Shown here piece after piece: positions 17,029-25,622 of a DNA stretch of 64,000 bases. Both the position numbers and the translations under genes were made by a program. The stretch lies in NCBI GenBank assembly GCA_016722515.1, contig JADKJE010000003.1, positions 124,001 through 188,000 of the forward strand, read 5' to 3'. Source of the stretch: Alphaproteobacteria bacterium. GTDB taxonomy: Bacteria > Pseudomonadota > Alphaproteobacteria > Rickettsiales > JADKJE01. Under the pieces are notes generated by a model. It made no database searches. It worked only from the letters and a program-made list of their open reading frames with translations, and was not told the origin of the DNA. Position 1 is the stretch's first letter. The number at the start of each line of letters is the position of its first letter.

Positions 17029-18694
17029 GTAGTCCTCCATGCTTTTTAGCGTATACAGCGGCTGCGGCCACAAACGATACAAAAATCGGATGAGGATCAA
17101 ACGGGCGCGATTTCAATTCCGGATGGAACTGTACTCCCAAAAACCAAGGATGTCCTTTGAGTTCGATGATTTCGGGCAAATGACCACTTGGCGACATTCC
17201 AGAAAACACCAATCCCGCTTTTTCCAATGTTTCTTTATAATTGATATTAACCTCATAGCGGTGACGGTGACGTTCGCTGATATCATGAGATCCATAAATT
17301 TTAGCAGCCAGCGTCCCACTGGTAATATGGCAAGGATAAGCACCTAAGCGCATGGTGCCACCTAGATCGTCGCTGTCGTTGCGGGTTTCGAGCACGCTGC
17401 CACGCATCCATTCCGTCATTAAGCCAACAATGGGTTCATCGCCATCAGTCACTTCAAATTCACTTGAAGTTGCAGATTTAATACCAGCCAAGTTCCGTGC
17501 AATTTCGATCACAGCCAGTTGCATACCAAAACAAATACCAAAATAGGGAATTTTATGTTCACGCGCATAGTTGATGGCCGCAATTTTTCCACTGCTTCCT
17601 CGTTCACCAAATCCACCTGGGACTAACACGGCGTGGACGTCTTTCAGTTGTTTCAATAACAGTTTTTCGTCTTTAGCGGTATCCGATGCTTCTAACCATA
17701 CTAATTCCACTTCAAGGTGGTTGGCAATGCCACCGTGAGAGAGAGCTTCTATCAGTGATTTATACGCGTCTTTCAAGCCGGTATATTTACCAACAATGGC
17801 CACTTTGACCGTAGGTTTAGGTGATTTAATCGCTTTAACCAGTTTATGCCATTGCTGCAGGTTAAGTTTTTTATTGGACGCCATGCCCAAATTTTTAAGT
17901 ACCTGGATGTCTAACCCTTCCTCGTGATAGCGTATAGGTACTTCAAAAATGGATTCAACATCAATAGCTGGAATAACGGCTTCTTCAGCGATATTGCACA
18001 TCATGGCAATTTTACGGCGCTCTCCATCAGGTATTGGCCTGTCGGCACGACATACCAGAATATCGGGTTGGATACCAATCGAACGTAATTCCTTAACAGA
18101 GTGCTGTGTTGGTTTGGTTTTTAGTTCCTTAGCAACCGCAATATAGGGAACCAGGGTTAAGTGCATAAAGATAACGCGTTTGCGTCCGAGCTCATAACCT
18201 AATTGGCGGATGGCTTCTAAAAAGGGAAGACCTTCAATATCGCCAACGGTTCCACCAATTTCGCACAACACAAAGTCTGTGCCTTCGGTATCTTTGACAA
18301 CAAATTGTTTAATAAGATCGGTAACATGCGGAATCACCTGCACGGTTCCACCCAGATAATCACCCCGACGCTCTTTTGACAAGAGGGTAGAATAAATCTT
18401 TCCGGTGGTGACATTGTCACTGCGTCTGGCATCAACACCTACAAAACGTTCATAGTGACCAAGGTCAAGATCGGTTTCGGCGCCGTCCTCTGTTACGAAG
18501 ACTTCCCCATGTTGGAAAGGGCTCATAGTGCCTGGATCAACATTCAGATAGGGGTCAAGCTTGCGTAGCCTGACAGTATGACCGCGCTCTTGCAGCAACG
18601 CTCCCAAACTGGCGGAAACGATGCCTTTACCCAGTGAAGACACGACTCCGCCTGTTATGAATATAAAACGGGTGGTGCTTTTTTTAGTGGACAT
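17015..18694 (-). CDS. pyrG: CTP synthase
   Basis: 559 residues. The N-terminal synthetase domain starts FIFITGGVVSSLGKGI and contains DPYLNVDPGTMSPFQHGEVF. The C-terminal glutamine amidotransferase domain has the nucleophile motif FGICFGMQLA and the His/Glu pair in VQFHPEL. It makes CTP from UTP, ATP and glutamine. Order secG-pyrG-kdsA on the minus strand is common in proteobacteria; the gap to secG is eight bases. Confidence 0.98.
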   Translation of the reverse strand: MSTKKSTTRFIFITGGVVSSLGKGIVSASLGALLQERGHTVRLRKLDPYLNVDPGTMSPFQHGEVFVTEDGAETDLDLGHYERFVGVDARRSDNVTTGKIYSTLLSKERRGDYLGGTVQVIPHVTDLIKQFVVKDTEGTDFVLCEIGGTVGDIEGLPFLEAIRQLGYELGRKRVIFMHLTLVPYIAVAKELKTKPTQHSVKELRSIGIQPDILVCRADRPIPDGERRKIAMMCNIAEEAVIPAIDVESIFEVPIRYHEEGLDIQVLKNLGMASNKKLNLQQWHKLVKAIKSPKPTVKVAIVGKYTGLKDAYKSLIEALSHGGIANHLEVELVWLEASDTAKDEKLLLKQLKDVHAVLVPGGFGERGSSGKIAAINYAREHKIPYFGICFGMQLAVIEIARNLAGIKSATSSEFEVTDGDEPIVGLMTEWMRGSVLETRNDSDDLGGTMRLGAYPCHITSGTLAAKIYGSHDISERHRHRYEVNINYKETLEKAGLVFSGMSPSGHLPEIIELKGHPWFLGVQFHPELKSRPFDPHPIFVSFVAAAAVYAKKHGGLHENS

Positions 18695-18702
18695 AATTCC
18701 TC

Positions 18703-19206
18703 CTACTCAGAGATAGGCACAGATGTTTGGTCTGGTTGCTGATTGGGTTTTTCATTGTTTTTAGGAGCTTCCGCAGGATTAACCGGTACGTCACTTGGTG
18801 CAGTAGTAGAGCCACCTGAGGTTGCAGGAATGCCAGACCCATGAGGAGCAGAAAGAGGCACATTCGCCCCGTGCGGCAAGCTGCGAGCATGAGCAGGTGC
18901 TTGCTGATCATATTGATCAACCAGCGAAGGAGCATGGGTGCCTAAGGTTGATAATTTTGCCAGAATCAGGCTGTTAACCAGGAAAATAGTGGCTAAAATA
19001 GCGGTGGTGCGGGTAAGCAGATTTTTGGATTGTGCTGATGATAAAATACTGTGGCCGCTTAATCCACCCGATCCCAAACCGCTCAATCCGTCATTGCTGG
19101 TGCGCTGTACCAGAATCACGATAATCATCGCAATAACAGCCATAATTTCAACAACGAAACCCACCTTGGTTCCGTACAGCATAAGAATCGTATTGAGTGC
19201 TTCCAT
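18703..19206 (-). CDS. secG: Preprotein translocase subunit SecG
   Basis: About 167 residues. Two membrane helices (about residues 10-30 and 55-80) flank the signature LVQRTSNDGLSGLGSGG. The long Pro/Ser/Gln-rich cytoplasmic tail (NPAEAPKNNEKPNQQPDQ) is typical of alphaproteobacterial SecG and poorly conserved. The ATG at 19206 is used; a TTG at 19215, nearer to AGGAAA, is a real alternative. Confidence 0.92.
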   Translation of the reverse strand: MEALNTILMLYGTKVGFVVEIMAVIAMIIVILVQRTSNDGLSGLGSGGLSGHSILSSAQSKNLLTRTTAILATIFLVNSLILAKLSTLGTHAPSLVDQYDQQAPAHARSLPHGANVPLSAPHGSGIPATSGGSTTAPSDVPVNPAEAPKNNEKPNQQPDQTSVPISE

Positions 19207-19241
19207 AAAAAACAAATTTCCTAGAGAGTTAAATTAAAAGG

Positions 19242-20009
19242 TTAGTGATGACATATGGCGGTATCGACGGCCTCCATGATACTACAAAAAGGAGACGCTT
19301 GCAAACTCGATCCACCAACTAACAGGCCATTGACGCCTTTGATACCAAGTATGTCGGCGGCATTGTCAGGTTTAACGGAACCACCATAGAGAATAGACAC
19401 AGCATCAGGGCTAGCAAAAAGGCTGGCTAAATGTGATCGAATCGCCTGGTGAATAGCTTGTATTTCCTCGCAATTGGGGACATTACCAGTACCAATGGAC
19501 CAGACCGGTTCATAGGCAATAATGGTATTTTGATGCGTAGAAGACGCCGGCAGGCTTTCCTCTAATTGTTTAAACACAACATCCTGGGTGCGTCCTTGTT
19601 GGTATTCATCCTGTGTTTCGCCAATACAGATCACGGTTATAAGCTTTGCTGCATGTGCAGCGGCTGCTTTTTTATGGATCAGATGATTGGATTCCTGATG
19701 ATAATTACGTCGTTCAGAATGCCCTAAAATAACATAGCGGCAGCCGGCATCCACGAGCATTGAGGGGCTGATATCACCAGTAAATGCGCCAGATTCTTCA
19801 AAATGGCAATCCTGCGCTCCCAGCAGCAGCGGCGCAGTTTGCAGCGATGATTTAAGGGTATGCAATAACGTAAACGGTGGGCAAATAACAACATGCGTAT
19901 GTTTAGGCACAGGATGGGATTGGATGCTCTGCAGTAATTCTTTGGCTTGTGTCGTGGTGCCATTCATTTTCCAATTGGCTACCAATATAATAGGCGATTG
20001 CGAGGACAT
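19242..20009 (-). CDS. tpiA: Triosephosphate isomerase
   Basis: 255 residues from MSSQSPIILVANWKMNG. The catalytic His is in LGHSERR, the catalytic Glu in IAYEPVWSIGTG, and the phosphate loop is GGSVKPDNA. It interconverts DHAP and glyceraldehyde-3-phosphate. The longer frame to 20057 adds residues without homology, and neither start has a strong ribosome site. Confidence 0.96.
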   Translation of the reverse strand: MSSQSPIILVANWKMNGTTTQAKELLQSIQSHPVPKHTHVVICPPFTLLHTLKSSLQTAPLLLGAQDCHFEESGAFTGDISPSMLVDAGCRYVILGHSERRNYHQESNHLIHKKAAAAHAAKLITVICIGETQDEYQQGRTQDVVFKQLEESLPASSTHQNTIIAYEPVWSIGTGNVPNCEEIQAIHQAIRSHLASLFASPDAVSILYGGSVKPDNAADILGIKGVNGLLVGGSSLQASPFCSIMEAVDTAICHH

Positions 20010-20115
20010 AAGAGGGAAACCATAACAAAAAATAATACATAAACGTTTGCGAACCATACCATGAAAGACGAATTTATCCTAGGTTTTTATTCAGATTATC
20101 GTCGCTGCTGTGGTT

Positions 20116-20928
20116 CTAGAAATATCCCTTAAAACTAAGGGCAACATCTCCTGACATCAACACATGGTTATTGGTTTTCCATTCAACAACAATATCGCCT
20201 CCGGGAAGGGAGATCGTTGCTTTTTTTGCCGATAATCCACGCCGTGAAGCTGCAACTAAGGTCGCACATGCACCTGTTCCACACGCCAGGGTTTCACCTG
20301 ATCCACGTTCCCAAACGCGCAGTAAAATACGGTCTTCGGTTAGGATCTGTGCTATTTCAACATTGATTTTTTCGGGAAAGAAATGATTTGTTTCAACTTT
20401 AGGGCCCCACGTTGCTAGATTGAAATGATCAACATCATCACGGAAAAAAACAATATGGGGATTGCCCATACTGACAGCTGTCCCATCAACTAGCGGGCCA
20501 ATTTCGACTGGTACATGGAGGGTATTGCATTCCTGGCGAAGTGGAATTTCGCGCCAATGTAATTTTGCTTCGCCCATATCAACTGTAATAAAGAGGGGCT
20601 CGCGTTCACGAAAAACGTTTAACAGTCCTGCAATGGTTTCGATGCTTGCCTGACCTTGTTGTTTTTCTTCCATCATCAAGTAGCCCACGCAGCGTGAAGC
20701 ATTGCCGCAAGCGCCAGACTCACTACCATCTGCGTTATAAATGCGCATAAAACAATCGGCCTTTTCACTTGGCTCTATCACAATAAACTGATCGCAGCCA
20801 ATTCCGGTACGCCGATTAGATAAAGCAGGAATACGGTTATGGAAACCAGAATAAAGATTCTGGCGATTATCAACGATTACAAAATCGTTCCCAGTACCAT
20901 GCATTTTAAGGAAAGCAACATCAGTCAT
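20116..20928 (-). CDS. dapF: Diaminopimelate epimerase
   Basis: 270 residues. The two catalytic cysteines are in the motifs ESGACGNASRC and LACGTGACATL, with FLKMHGTGNDFVIVDNR at the N-terminus. It converts LL-DAP to meso-DAP for lysine and peptidoglycan, so the organism probably makes a DAP-type cell wall. Confidence 0.97.
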   Translation of the reverse strand: MTDVAFLKMHGTGNDFVIVDNRQNLYSGFHNRIPALSNRRTGIGCDQFIVIEPSEKADCFMRIYNADGSESGACGNASRCVGYLMMEEKQQGQASIETIAGLLNVFREREPLFITVDMGEAKLHWREIPLRQECNTLHVPVEIGPLVDGTAVSMGNPHIVFFRDDVDHFNLATWGPKVETNHFFPEKINVEIAQILTEDRILLRVWERGSGETLACGTGACATLVAASRRGLSAKKATISLPGGDIVVEWKTNNHVLMSGDVALSFKGYF

Positions 20929-20999
20929 GAACGGTAACCTTACATTAAATTTAACAGATATGCGTTTGGGATATGGAGTGTGGTAATAGACATGGATAG

Positions 21000-21185
21000 C
21001 ATGGAATTGCGCTGGTCGCGCAATCGGTGTTGTGCTGGGTTCTCACCCTTTTAAAGCAGCATGAGCCTGCGGCTTTAAAAGGGTGAGAATGACGGAGTTT
21101 TGGGGCGTCATCCTCGGTTTTTAGATAAGTGGTGAGCCGTAGGCGAGCGCTCATCTGAAAACCGGGGAACCAGCGCAATTCCATG
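21000..21185. repeat. Composite palindromic element bounded by 17-bp perfect inverted repeats
   Basis: The ends CATGGAATTGCGCTGGT (21000-21016) and its exact reverse complement (21169-21185) enclose two hairpins. The first has a 17-bp perfect stem (21041-21057 with 21072-21088); the second is imperfect (about 21115-21163). The left 36 bases (GGAATTGCGCTGGTCGCGCA...) and the GATGACGGAGTTT junction recur at 38160-38640 with a different hairpin between them. There is no coding sequence; it looks like a MITE- or REP-like element. Confidence 0.8.
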
Positions 21186-21202
21186 CCGGTAAAATGTATC
21201 AC

Positions 21203-21597
21203 TAAAGTTTTTAGGGGGCAAGCAGTTTAGAAATAGGCGTACTGCGTCTAAAAAACGATTGCCCAAATGGATGATTTTATAAGAGAAGTGGAGCCCTGTG
21301 GAAAGGCAGGGCCCCTATGGAGAGTATCGTAGAGATACGATGCAGATATATACAATTACAAATAATAAGTCAAGCAATAAATTGCTGGCATACGGATAAA
21401 ACTCAGATTTAACGATGAAGCTGCTAGCCAACGTAAATGGACCATTGCTTCACCGTGCAAGAGGAGTGAGTTCTATCAACATTAATCAATTGCCGGTTGC
21501 AAGCAATGAAAGCTTGACTCAGATAAAGGAAATATGATAAAACTAAAAGGTTCAAATTTTTTGTTTAATCTATTGATTCTTTAAGGGGGTCATTCCA
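21203..21597. other. Non-coding gap upstream of rpsU
   Basis: No credible ORF. It contains a short GC hairpin (AGCCCTG...CAGGGC near 21282-21302), another around TATCGTAGAGATACGA, and a possible weak promoter TTGACT (21514) with TGATAA 15 bases later before rpsU. A small RNA is possible, but I see no clear terminator. Confidence 0.35.
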
Positions 21598-21801
21598 TTG
21601 GTTCAAGTTGTAGTCAGTTATAATAACGTTGATCAAGCTATCCGCAAATTGAAGAAAAAACTTCAATACGAAGGTCTGCTGCGTCAGATGCGTTTAGGCC
21701 GCTACCACGAAACTCCGTCGCAAGAGCGCAAGCGTAAGCAGCAGGAGTCTCAGCGTCGTATCCGCAAATTACAGCGTAAAATCGTTGATAAGAACGAATA
21801 A
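21598..21801 (+). CDS. rpsU: 30S ribosomal protein S21
   Basis: 67 residues. VQVVVSYNNVDQAIRKLKKK, QYEGLLRQMRLGRYHE and the basic tail RKRKQQESQRRIRKLQRKI are typical. The start is TTG at 21598, set by AAGGGGGT at the correct distance; no ATG or GTG is available. S21 sits on the 30S platform and helps initiation. Confidence 0.95.
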   Translation: MVQVVVSYNNVDQAIRKLKKKLQYEGLLRQMRLGRYHETPSQERKRKQQESQRRIRKLQRKIVDKNE

Positions 21802-21809
21802 TTAAGTGA

Positions 21810-21833
21810 CTCCCCTTCTGTACAGAAGGGGAG
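21810..21833 (+). terminator. Hairpin after rpsU
   Basis: CTCCCCTTC-TGTACA-GAAGGGGAG forms a nine-base-pair stem nine bases after the rpsU stop. The T run is weak (CCTTGTTTTA after a GC-rich spacer), so termination efficiency is uncertain. Confidence 0.55.
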
Positions 21834-22092
21834 CGCCGCGCCTTGTTTTACTTGTAAGCGCAGGCATTAAATCATCCTATTAAAAATACTCACCCAATCC
21901 CTGTGTTATTCTAGGGAGGTTTTTTTGACTATAACTTCATTCACTTCAGAGTCTTTGCTGAGTATGGATTGTGAGTATAATTATATTTTATTGTAAATGT
22001 TTTTTTTATTGGTTAATGGTTTTATTTGGTTGATCTTAGTATGCTTATAACTAAAATGTGTTTTTTAGTTTGGTTCTAAAGGAGTATACTAT

Positions 22093-23865
22093 ATGCCATT
22101 ATCACCCAGACAGCGCCAACAGGTACGTTCTGTCATTGAACCTTATTTGGATGATGTAAGTGCTGAAGATATTATTTCGTTGATTGCCTTATTCAAAGGT
22201 GAATCCGTATCTAAAAAATTTGAAACGCTTAGCACTCTCTTTAACCACCCCGGTTTGATTGGGAATCTGATAAATAGTGAGCATGAACAAAACCGTCCCA
22301 CTCATAATGAAGTACGAAAAGTCATGTTTGAGTATGTGTCCCGTCAGGTAATCAAAATTACAGCGAGTGAAGAGTGGGACCCTGTTTCATTGTCCACGCA
22401 TATCAACGATAGAGTAGATGCCGCATGGCCGGTGAATCGGTTAGGGGCTGGCCAAAAGGAATTAATTCAATCGGCCATCGCACATTATTGTCCAATGAAG
22501 GAAGATGGGTGTACGAATGAAGAAATGGGTGAAGCTATAAGCGGGATGACGCGTGCGTTATCCACTAAATTGCCTGAAACCGACGATATGCATTGTCTAA
22601 GTGATCTATTCTATGAACCATCAACTCTATACCGCATCACAGACATAGGTGGAGCAGTAACCAATGGCGAAGTGCGTGAATATATTATTGTTTATCTTAA
22701 CCAATGCGTGAATAAACTTGTCCAGGAGACTGGCTGCCAGGAAAACAGTCATCTGTGGAAAGTGACAGAGCTTTTGGAACATGCCCGGTCATTGGATGAT
22801 TCGTTAGCGATAGTGAGTAAGGTTGAGGCTCCTCCAGCAGAATTTGATCCAGCGGCTTTTGACAGTGATGATAGTGATAGCGAAGAGAACGAACGACAGG
22901 TTGAACACCAGGATTTAACCTATATTCAGAGCTGGCAAAACCGCTTAAATATACAAAGATTAATATTGGCGGGTATCATACAAAATCGAGAAGTAACAGA
23001 TTTGATTCGTGAAGAATTTCGCGCGCCCAATCAACGATATGCCATATTGGATATCGTTTCCAGGAGCTGGTGCGCAGACTTAATGTTATCTAATCCTCCT
23101 GGTTTAACAGTCGAAGAATTAACAGATTTGTCCCTACATCAACTTAAGGCGTTGGAATATGGAATTACAGTTGGGCAGGCAAAAACTATAAATGATCACC
23201 AGTATGATGGTTTGTGTTTAGGTCTGACCTATGATCAGGTTATGGTGCCTCATTTTGCTAGTTTAACAGTTGTTTTTCTTCGAATGGCTAGGGAAAGAAA
23301 TGAGCAATTAGATGTGGCCTATAACTTGATTGCTCGATTGCAGGAAGATCAGATTATCGGTATTAGCATTGGCTTAACGCGTGACCAGGTTCTGTCCGAT
23401 GGCTATTTGCCACATACATCTAGATGCATAACTCTTATTGTGAGAGGCGGTACTCCTCAAATGACTCAGCAATGCTTCGAAACGATAAAAGGACTTACCA
23501 TTATACAATGTGAGGCAATTATTAGTTTTGGTTTAACGAGGGATCAAGCTTTATCGTTTACGGATAATATGTATATACATCTTTTTGCAAAATTAACCCG
23601 GCGTGCGGGGCTTTCAAAGGACATGGCTTTGGAACAGATTCACGAACTGAGCCCCCTACAAGCTGAGTGCATGTATAAAAAGGATTTCACTCGTGAACAA
23701 GTCATAGATAAGCATTTGAAGGATGAGCATTTAAAGCAGCTGCTGGAAGGCGAGGATTACGACACGGTTTTATCCAGGGCTAAAGAAGGTAGTCGATCGC
23801 ACGCCAGTACAATTATTGCTCGAAGGTTGAATCATAATCAAAATCGGGATTTGGGTTCTTGTTGA
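22093..23865 (+). CDS. Unrecognised protein with about 50-residue repeats
   Basis: 590 residues, good AAGGAG site, no signal peptide or membrane helix. The N-terminal half is helical and unmatched to any family I know. An acidic linker (FDSDDSDSEENE, about residues 258-270) leads to a C-terminal half with a recurring GLTRDQ-type motif at residues 377, 427, 480 and 531, a period of 50-53 residues, each preceded by a segment like L..LQEDQIIGIS. The repeats are degenerate at DNA level, so they are old. A host-interaction scaffold is a guess. Confidence 0.6.
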   Translation: MPLSPRQRQQVRSVIEPYLDDVSAEDIISLIALFKGESVSKKFETLSTLFNHPGLIGNLINSEHEQNRPTHNEVRKVMFEYVSRQVIKITASEEWDPVSLSTHINDRVDAAWPVNRLGAGQKELIQSAIAHYCPMKEDGCTNEEMGEAISGMTRALSTKLPETDDMHCLSDLFYEPSTLYRITDIGGAVTNGEVREYIIVYLNQCVNKLVQETGCQENSHLWKVTELLEHARSLDDSLAIVSKVEAPPAEFDPAAFDSDDSDSEENERQVEHQDLTYIQSWQNRLNIQRLILAGIIQNREVTDLIREEFRAPNQRYAILDIVSRSWCADLMLSNPPGLTVEELTDLSLHQLKALEYGITVGQAKTINDHQYDGLCLGLTYDQVMVPHFASLTVVFLRMARERNEQLDVAYNLIARLQEDQIIGISIGLTRDQVLSDGYLPHTSRCITLIVRGGTPQMTQQCFETIKGLTIIQCEAIISFGLTRDQALSFTDNMYIHLFAKLTRRAGLSKDMALEQIHELSPLQAECMYKKDFTREQVIDKHLKDEHLKQLLEGEDYDTVLSRAKEGSRSHASTIIARRLNHNQNRDLGSC

Positions 23866-23898
23866 GGTATGTCATGACTTCCTTTCTCTAAAACTCCC

Positions 23899-23926
23899 TT
23901 GATTTTTTTCAGTCATCTTCTATAGT
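23899..23926 (+). promoter_or_regulatory. Promoter of fba-thiE
   Basis: TTGATT (23899-23904), a 16-base spacer, then TATAGT (23921-23926). The start codon follows 31 bases later. Confidence 0.5.
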
Positions 23927-23957
23927 CTCTCAACTCAATTAATTCCAGAGAGCTATT

Positions 23958-24884
23958 ATGAAATTGACGCGTACTGTTAAGTCTATTCTGAAAAACTATG
24001 AAAGTGATAATCCAGGAACACTGACCAATCTCTCACGTATTTTGATGAGTGGTAAGTTGGGTGGAACGGGTAAAATGATTATCCTTCCTGTTGATCAGGG
24101 ATTCGAACATGGTCCGCATCGCAGTTTTTTAGCCAATCCTGCTGCGTTTGATCCTCAATACCATTTTCAATTGGCTATCGATGCAGGTTTGAATGCGTTT
24201 GCTTCGCCGCTTGGTATGCTAGAATGTGGAGCTGCAACTTTTGCAGGATCTATTCCGCTTATTTTAAAAATCAACAGTGCTAATTCTCTTTATAGAGGCG
24301 AGCAACCTGACCAAGCTGTAACAGCAACCGTTCATGATGCGTTGCGCCTGGGCTGTTCAGCGATTGGTTTTACCATCTATCCAGGATCGGATTATTCCTA
24401 TGATATGATGGAAGAATTAGTGCAATTGGCTGCAGAAGCTAAATCCTACGGGCTTGCCGTCGTGGTGTGGTCGTATCCGCGTGGCACAGGCTTGAGTAAA
24501 GATGGTGAAACGGCTATGGATGTATGTGCGTATGCGGCACATATGGCTGCATTGCTTGGTGCGCACATTATTAAAGTCAAATTACCAACAGAACATCTGG
24601 AGCAAGATGAGGCTAAAAAAGTCTATACGGGTAAAAATGTTCCAATCAAAACATTGACCGAGCGTGTTCAAAATGTGGTGCAATCCTGTTTTAATGGCCG
24701 TCGTTTAGTGGTGTTTTCGGGTGGTGCCAGTAAAGATACTACATCACTCTATGATGAAGCGCGTGCCATCCGTGATGGTGGTGGAAATGGTTCGATTATT
24801 GGTCGCAATACCTTCCAGCGTCCGCGTGAAGAAGCCCTTAAATTACTTGCCGATATGGTGCAGATTTATCAAGGCCGCCAATAA
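23958..24884 (+). CDS. fbaB: Class I fructose-bisphosphate aldolase (FbaB/DhnA type)
   Basis: 308 residues. MIILPVDQGFEHGP, GFTIYPGSDY, VVVWSYPRG, HIIKVKLPTE (Schiff-base lysine region) and the phosphate-binding ends VFSGGASKD and IIGRNTFQRP fit the DhnA-type class I aldolases. It cleaves fructose-1,6-bisphosphate without metal. It is followed by thiE after two bases. Confidence 0.92.
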   Translation: MKLTRTVKSILKNYESDNPGTLTNLSRILMSGKLGGTGKMIILPVDQGFEHGPHRSFLANPAAFDPQYHFQLAIDAGLNAFASPLGMLECGAATFAGSIPLILKINSANSLYRGEQPDQAVTATVHDALRLGCSAIGFTIYPGSDYSYDMMEELVQLAAEAKSYGLAVVVWSYPRGTGLSKDGETAMDVCAYAAHMAALLGAHIIKVKLPTEHLEQDEAKKVYTGKNVPIKTLTERVQNVVQSCFNGRRLVVFSGGASKDTTSLYDEARAIRDGGGNGSIIGRNTFQRPREEALKLLADMVQIYQGRQ

Positions 24885-24886
24885 TT

Positions 24887-25531
24887 GTGACGCAAGAGAC
24901 CGCAACGCAGCTTTATCTTATATCTCCTGAGGATTTTCAGCTTCGGATCTTTGCTGCTGAGCTTGAGAAGGTCTTAGCTACGGGGTGTGTGTCTGTGTTT
25001 CAATTACGGCTTAAAGGTAAGTCTGACCAGGATATTATCGTGGCTGCCCAGCAATTGCAGGCACTCTGCCGCGATCATCAGGTTTCGTTTATTTTAAATG
25101 ACCGAGTTGATCTAGCGGCAAAAATTCATGCTGATGGTGTGCATTTAGGGGCGGAAGATGGCGCTGGCAAAGAGGGCGCTGTTGCTGATGCTAAAAAAAA
25201 GCTAGGTAAAGATGCTATCGTGGGGGTTAGTTGCTATGATAGTAAAGACTTAGCAATGCAGGCGGCAGAAGACGGAGCTGATTATGTGTCCTTTGGTGCC
25301 TTTTACGCATCGCCCACCAAGCAATCAAAAGGCAAGCCGACGCTTGATCTGCTGAAATTTTGGTCTACCTACACCATCATTCCCTGCGTAGCAATTGGTG
25401 GTATTACCAAGGATAATATCGGCGAGGTTTCTCAAGCCGGTGCCGATTTTGCTGCCGTCATTTCCTGTGTATGGAATAATCCATTAGGACCTGTGGACGC
25501 AATAAAGACCTTGTATCAGGCAATTTCTTAA
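24887..25531 (+). CDS. thiE: Thiamine phosphate synthase-like protein
   Basis: 214 residues, GTG start two bases after the aldolase stop. TIM-barrel motifs of ThiE: FQLRLKGKSDQDI, FILNDRVDLAAKIHADGVHL, VGVSCYDS, YVSFGAFYASPTK and CVAIGGITKDNI. The family joins HMP-pyrophosphate and the thiazole phosphate. The phosphate-loop and pyrophosphate-binding residues look intact. No other thiamine genes are in the window, so a salvage role or TenI-like function is possible. Confidence 0.85.
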   Translation: MTQETATQLYLISPEDFQLRIFAAELEKVLATGCVSVFQLRLKGKSDQDIIVAAQQLQALCRDHQVSFILNDRVDLAAKIHADGVHLGAEDGAGKEGAVADAKKKLGKDAIVGVSCYDSKDLAMQAAEDGADYVSFGAFYASPTKQSKGKPTLDLLKFWSTYTIIPCVAIGGITKDNIGEVSQAGADFAAVISCVWNNPLGPVDAIKTLYQAIS

Positions 25532-25622
25532 CGCCAAATGGGCACATCTTACTCTTTTTCATTGACTTATTAGCAGATTGAATAAGAATACAAGGTAGTT
25601 TTAAAGTCATACAGGATTACTT

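Noticed and set aside
23221..23700. TAL-like DNA-binding repeats (LTxxQV motif)
   Set aside because: The period is about 50 residues, not 33-35, and no repeat-variable positions are seen.
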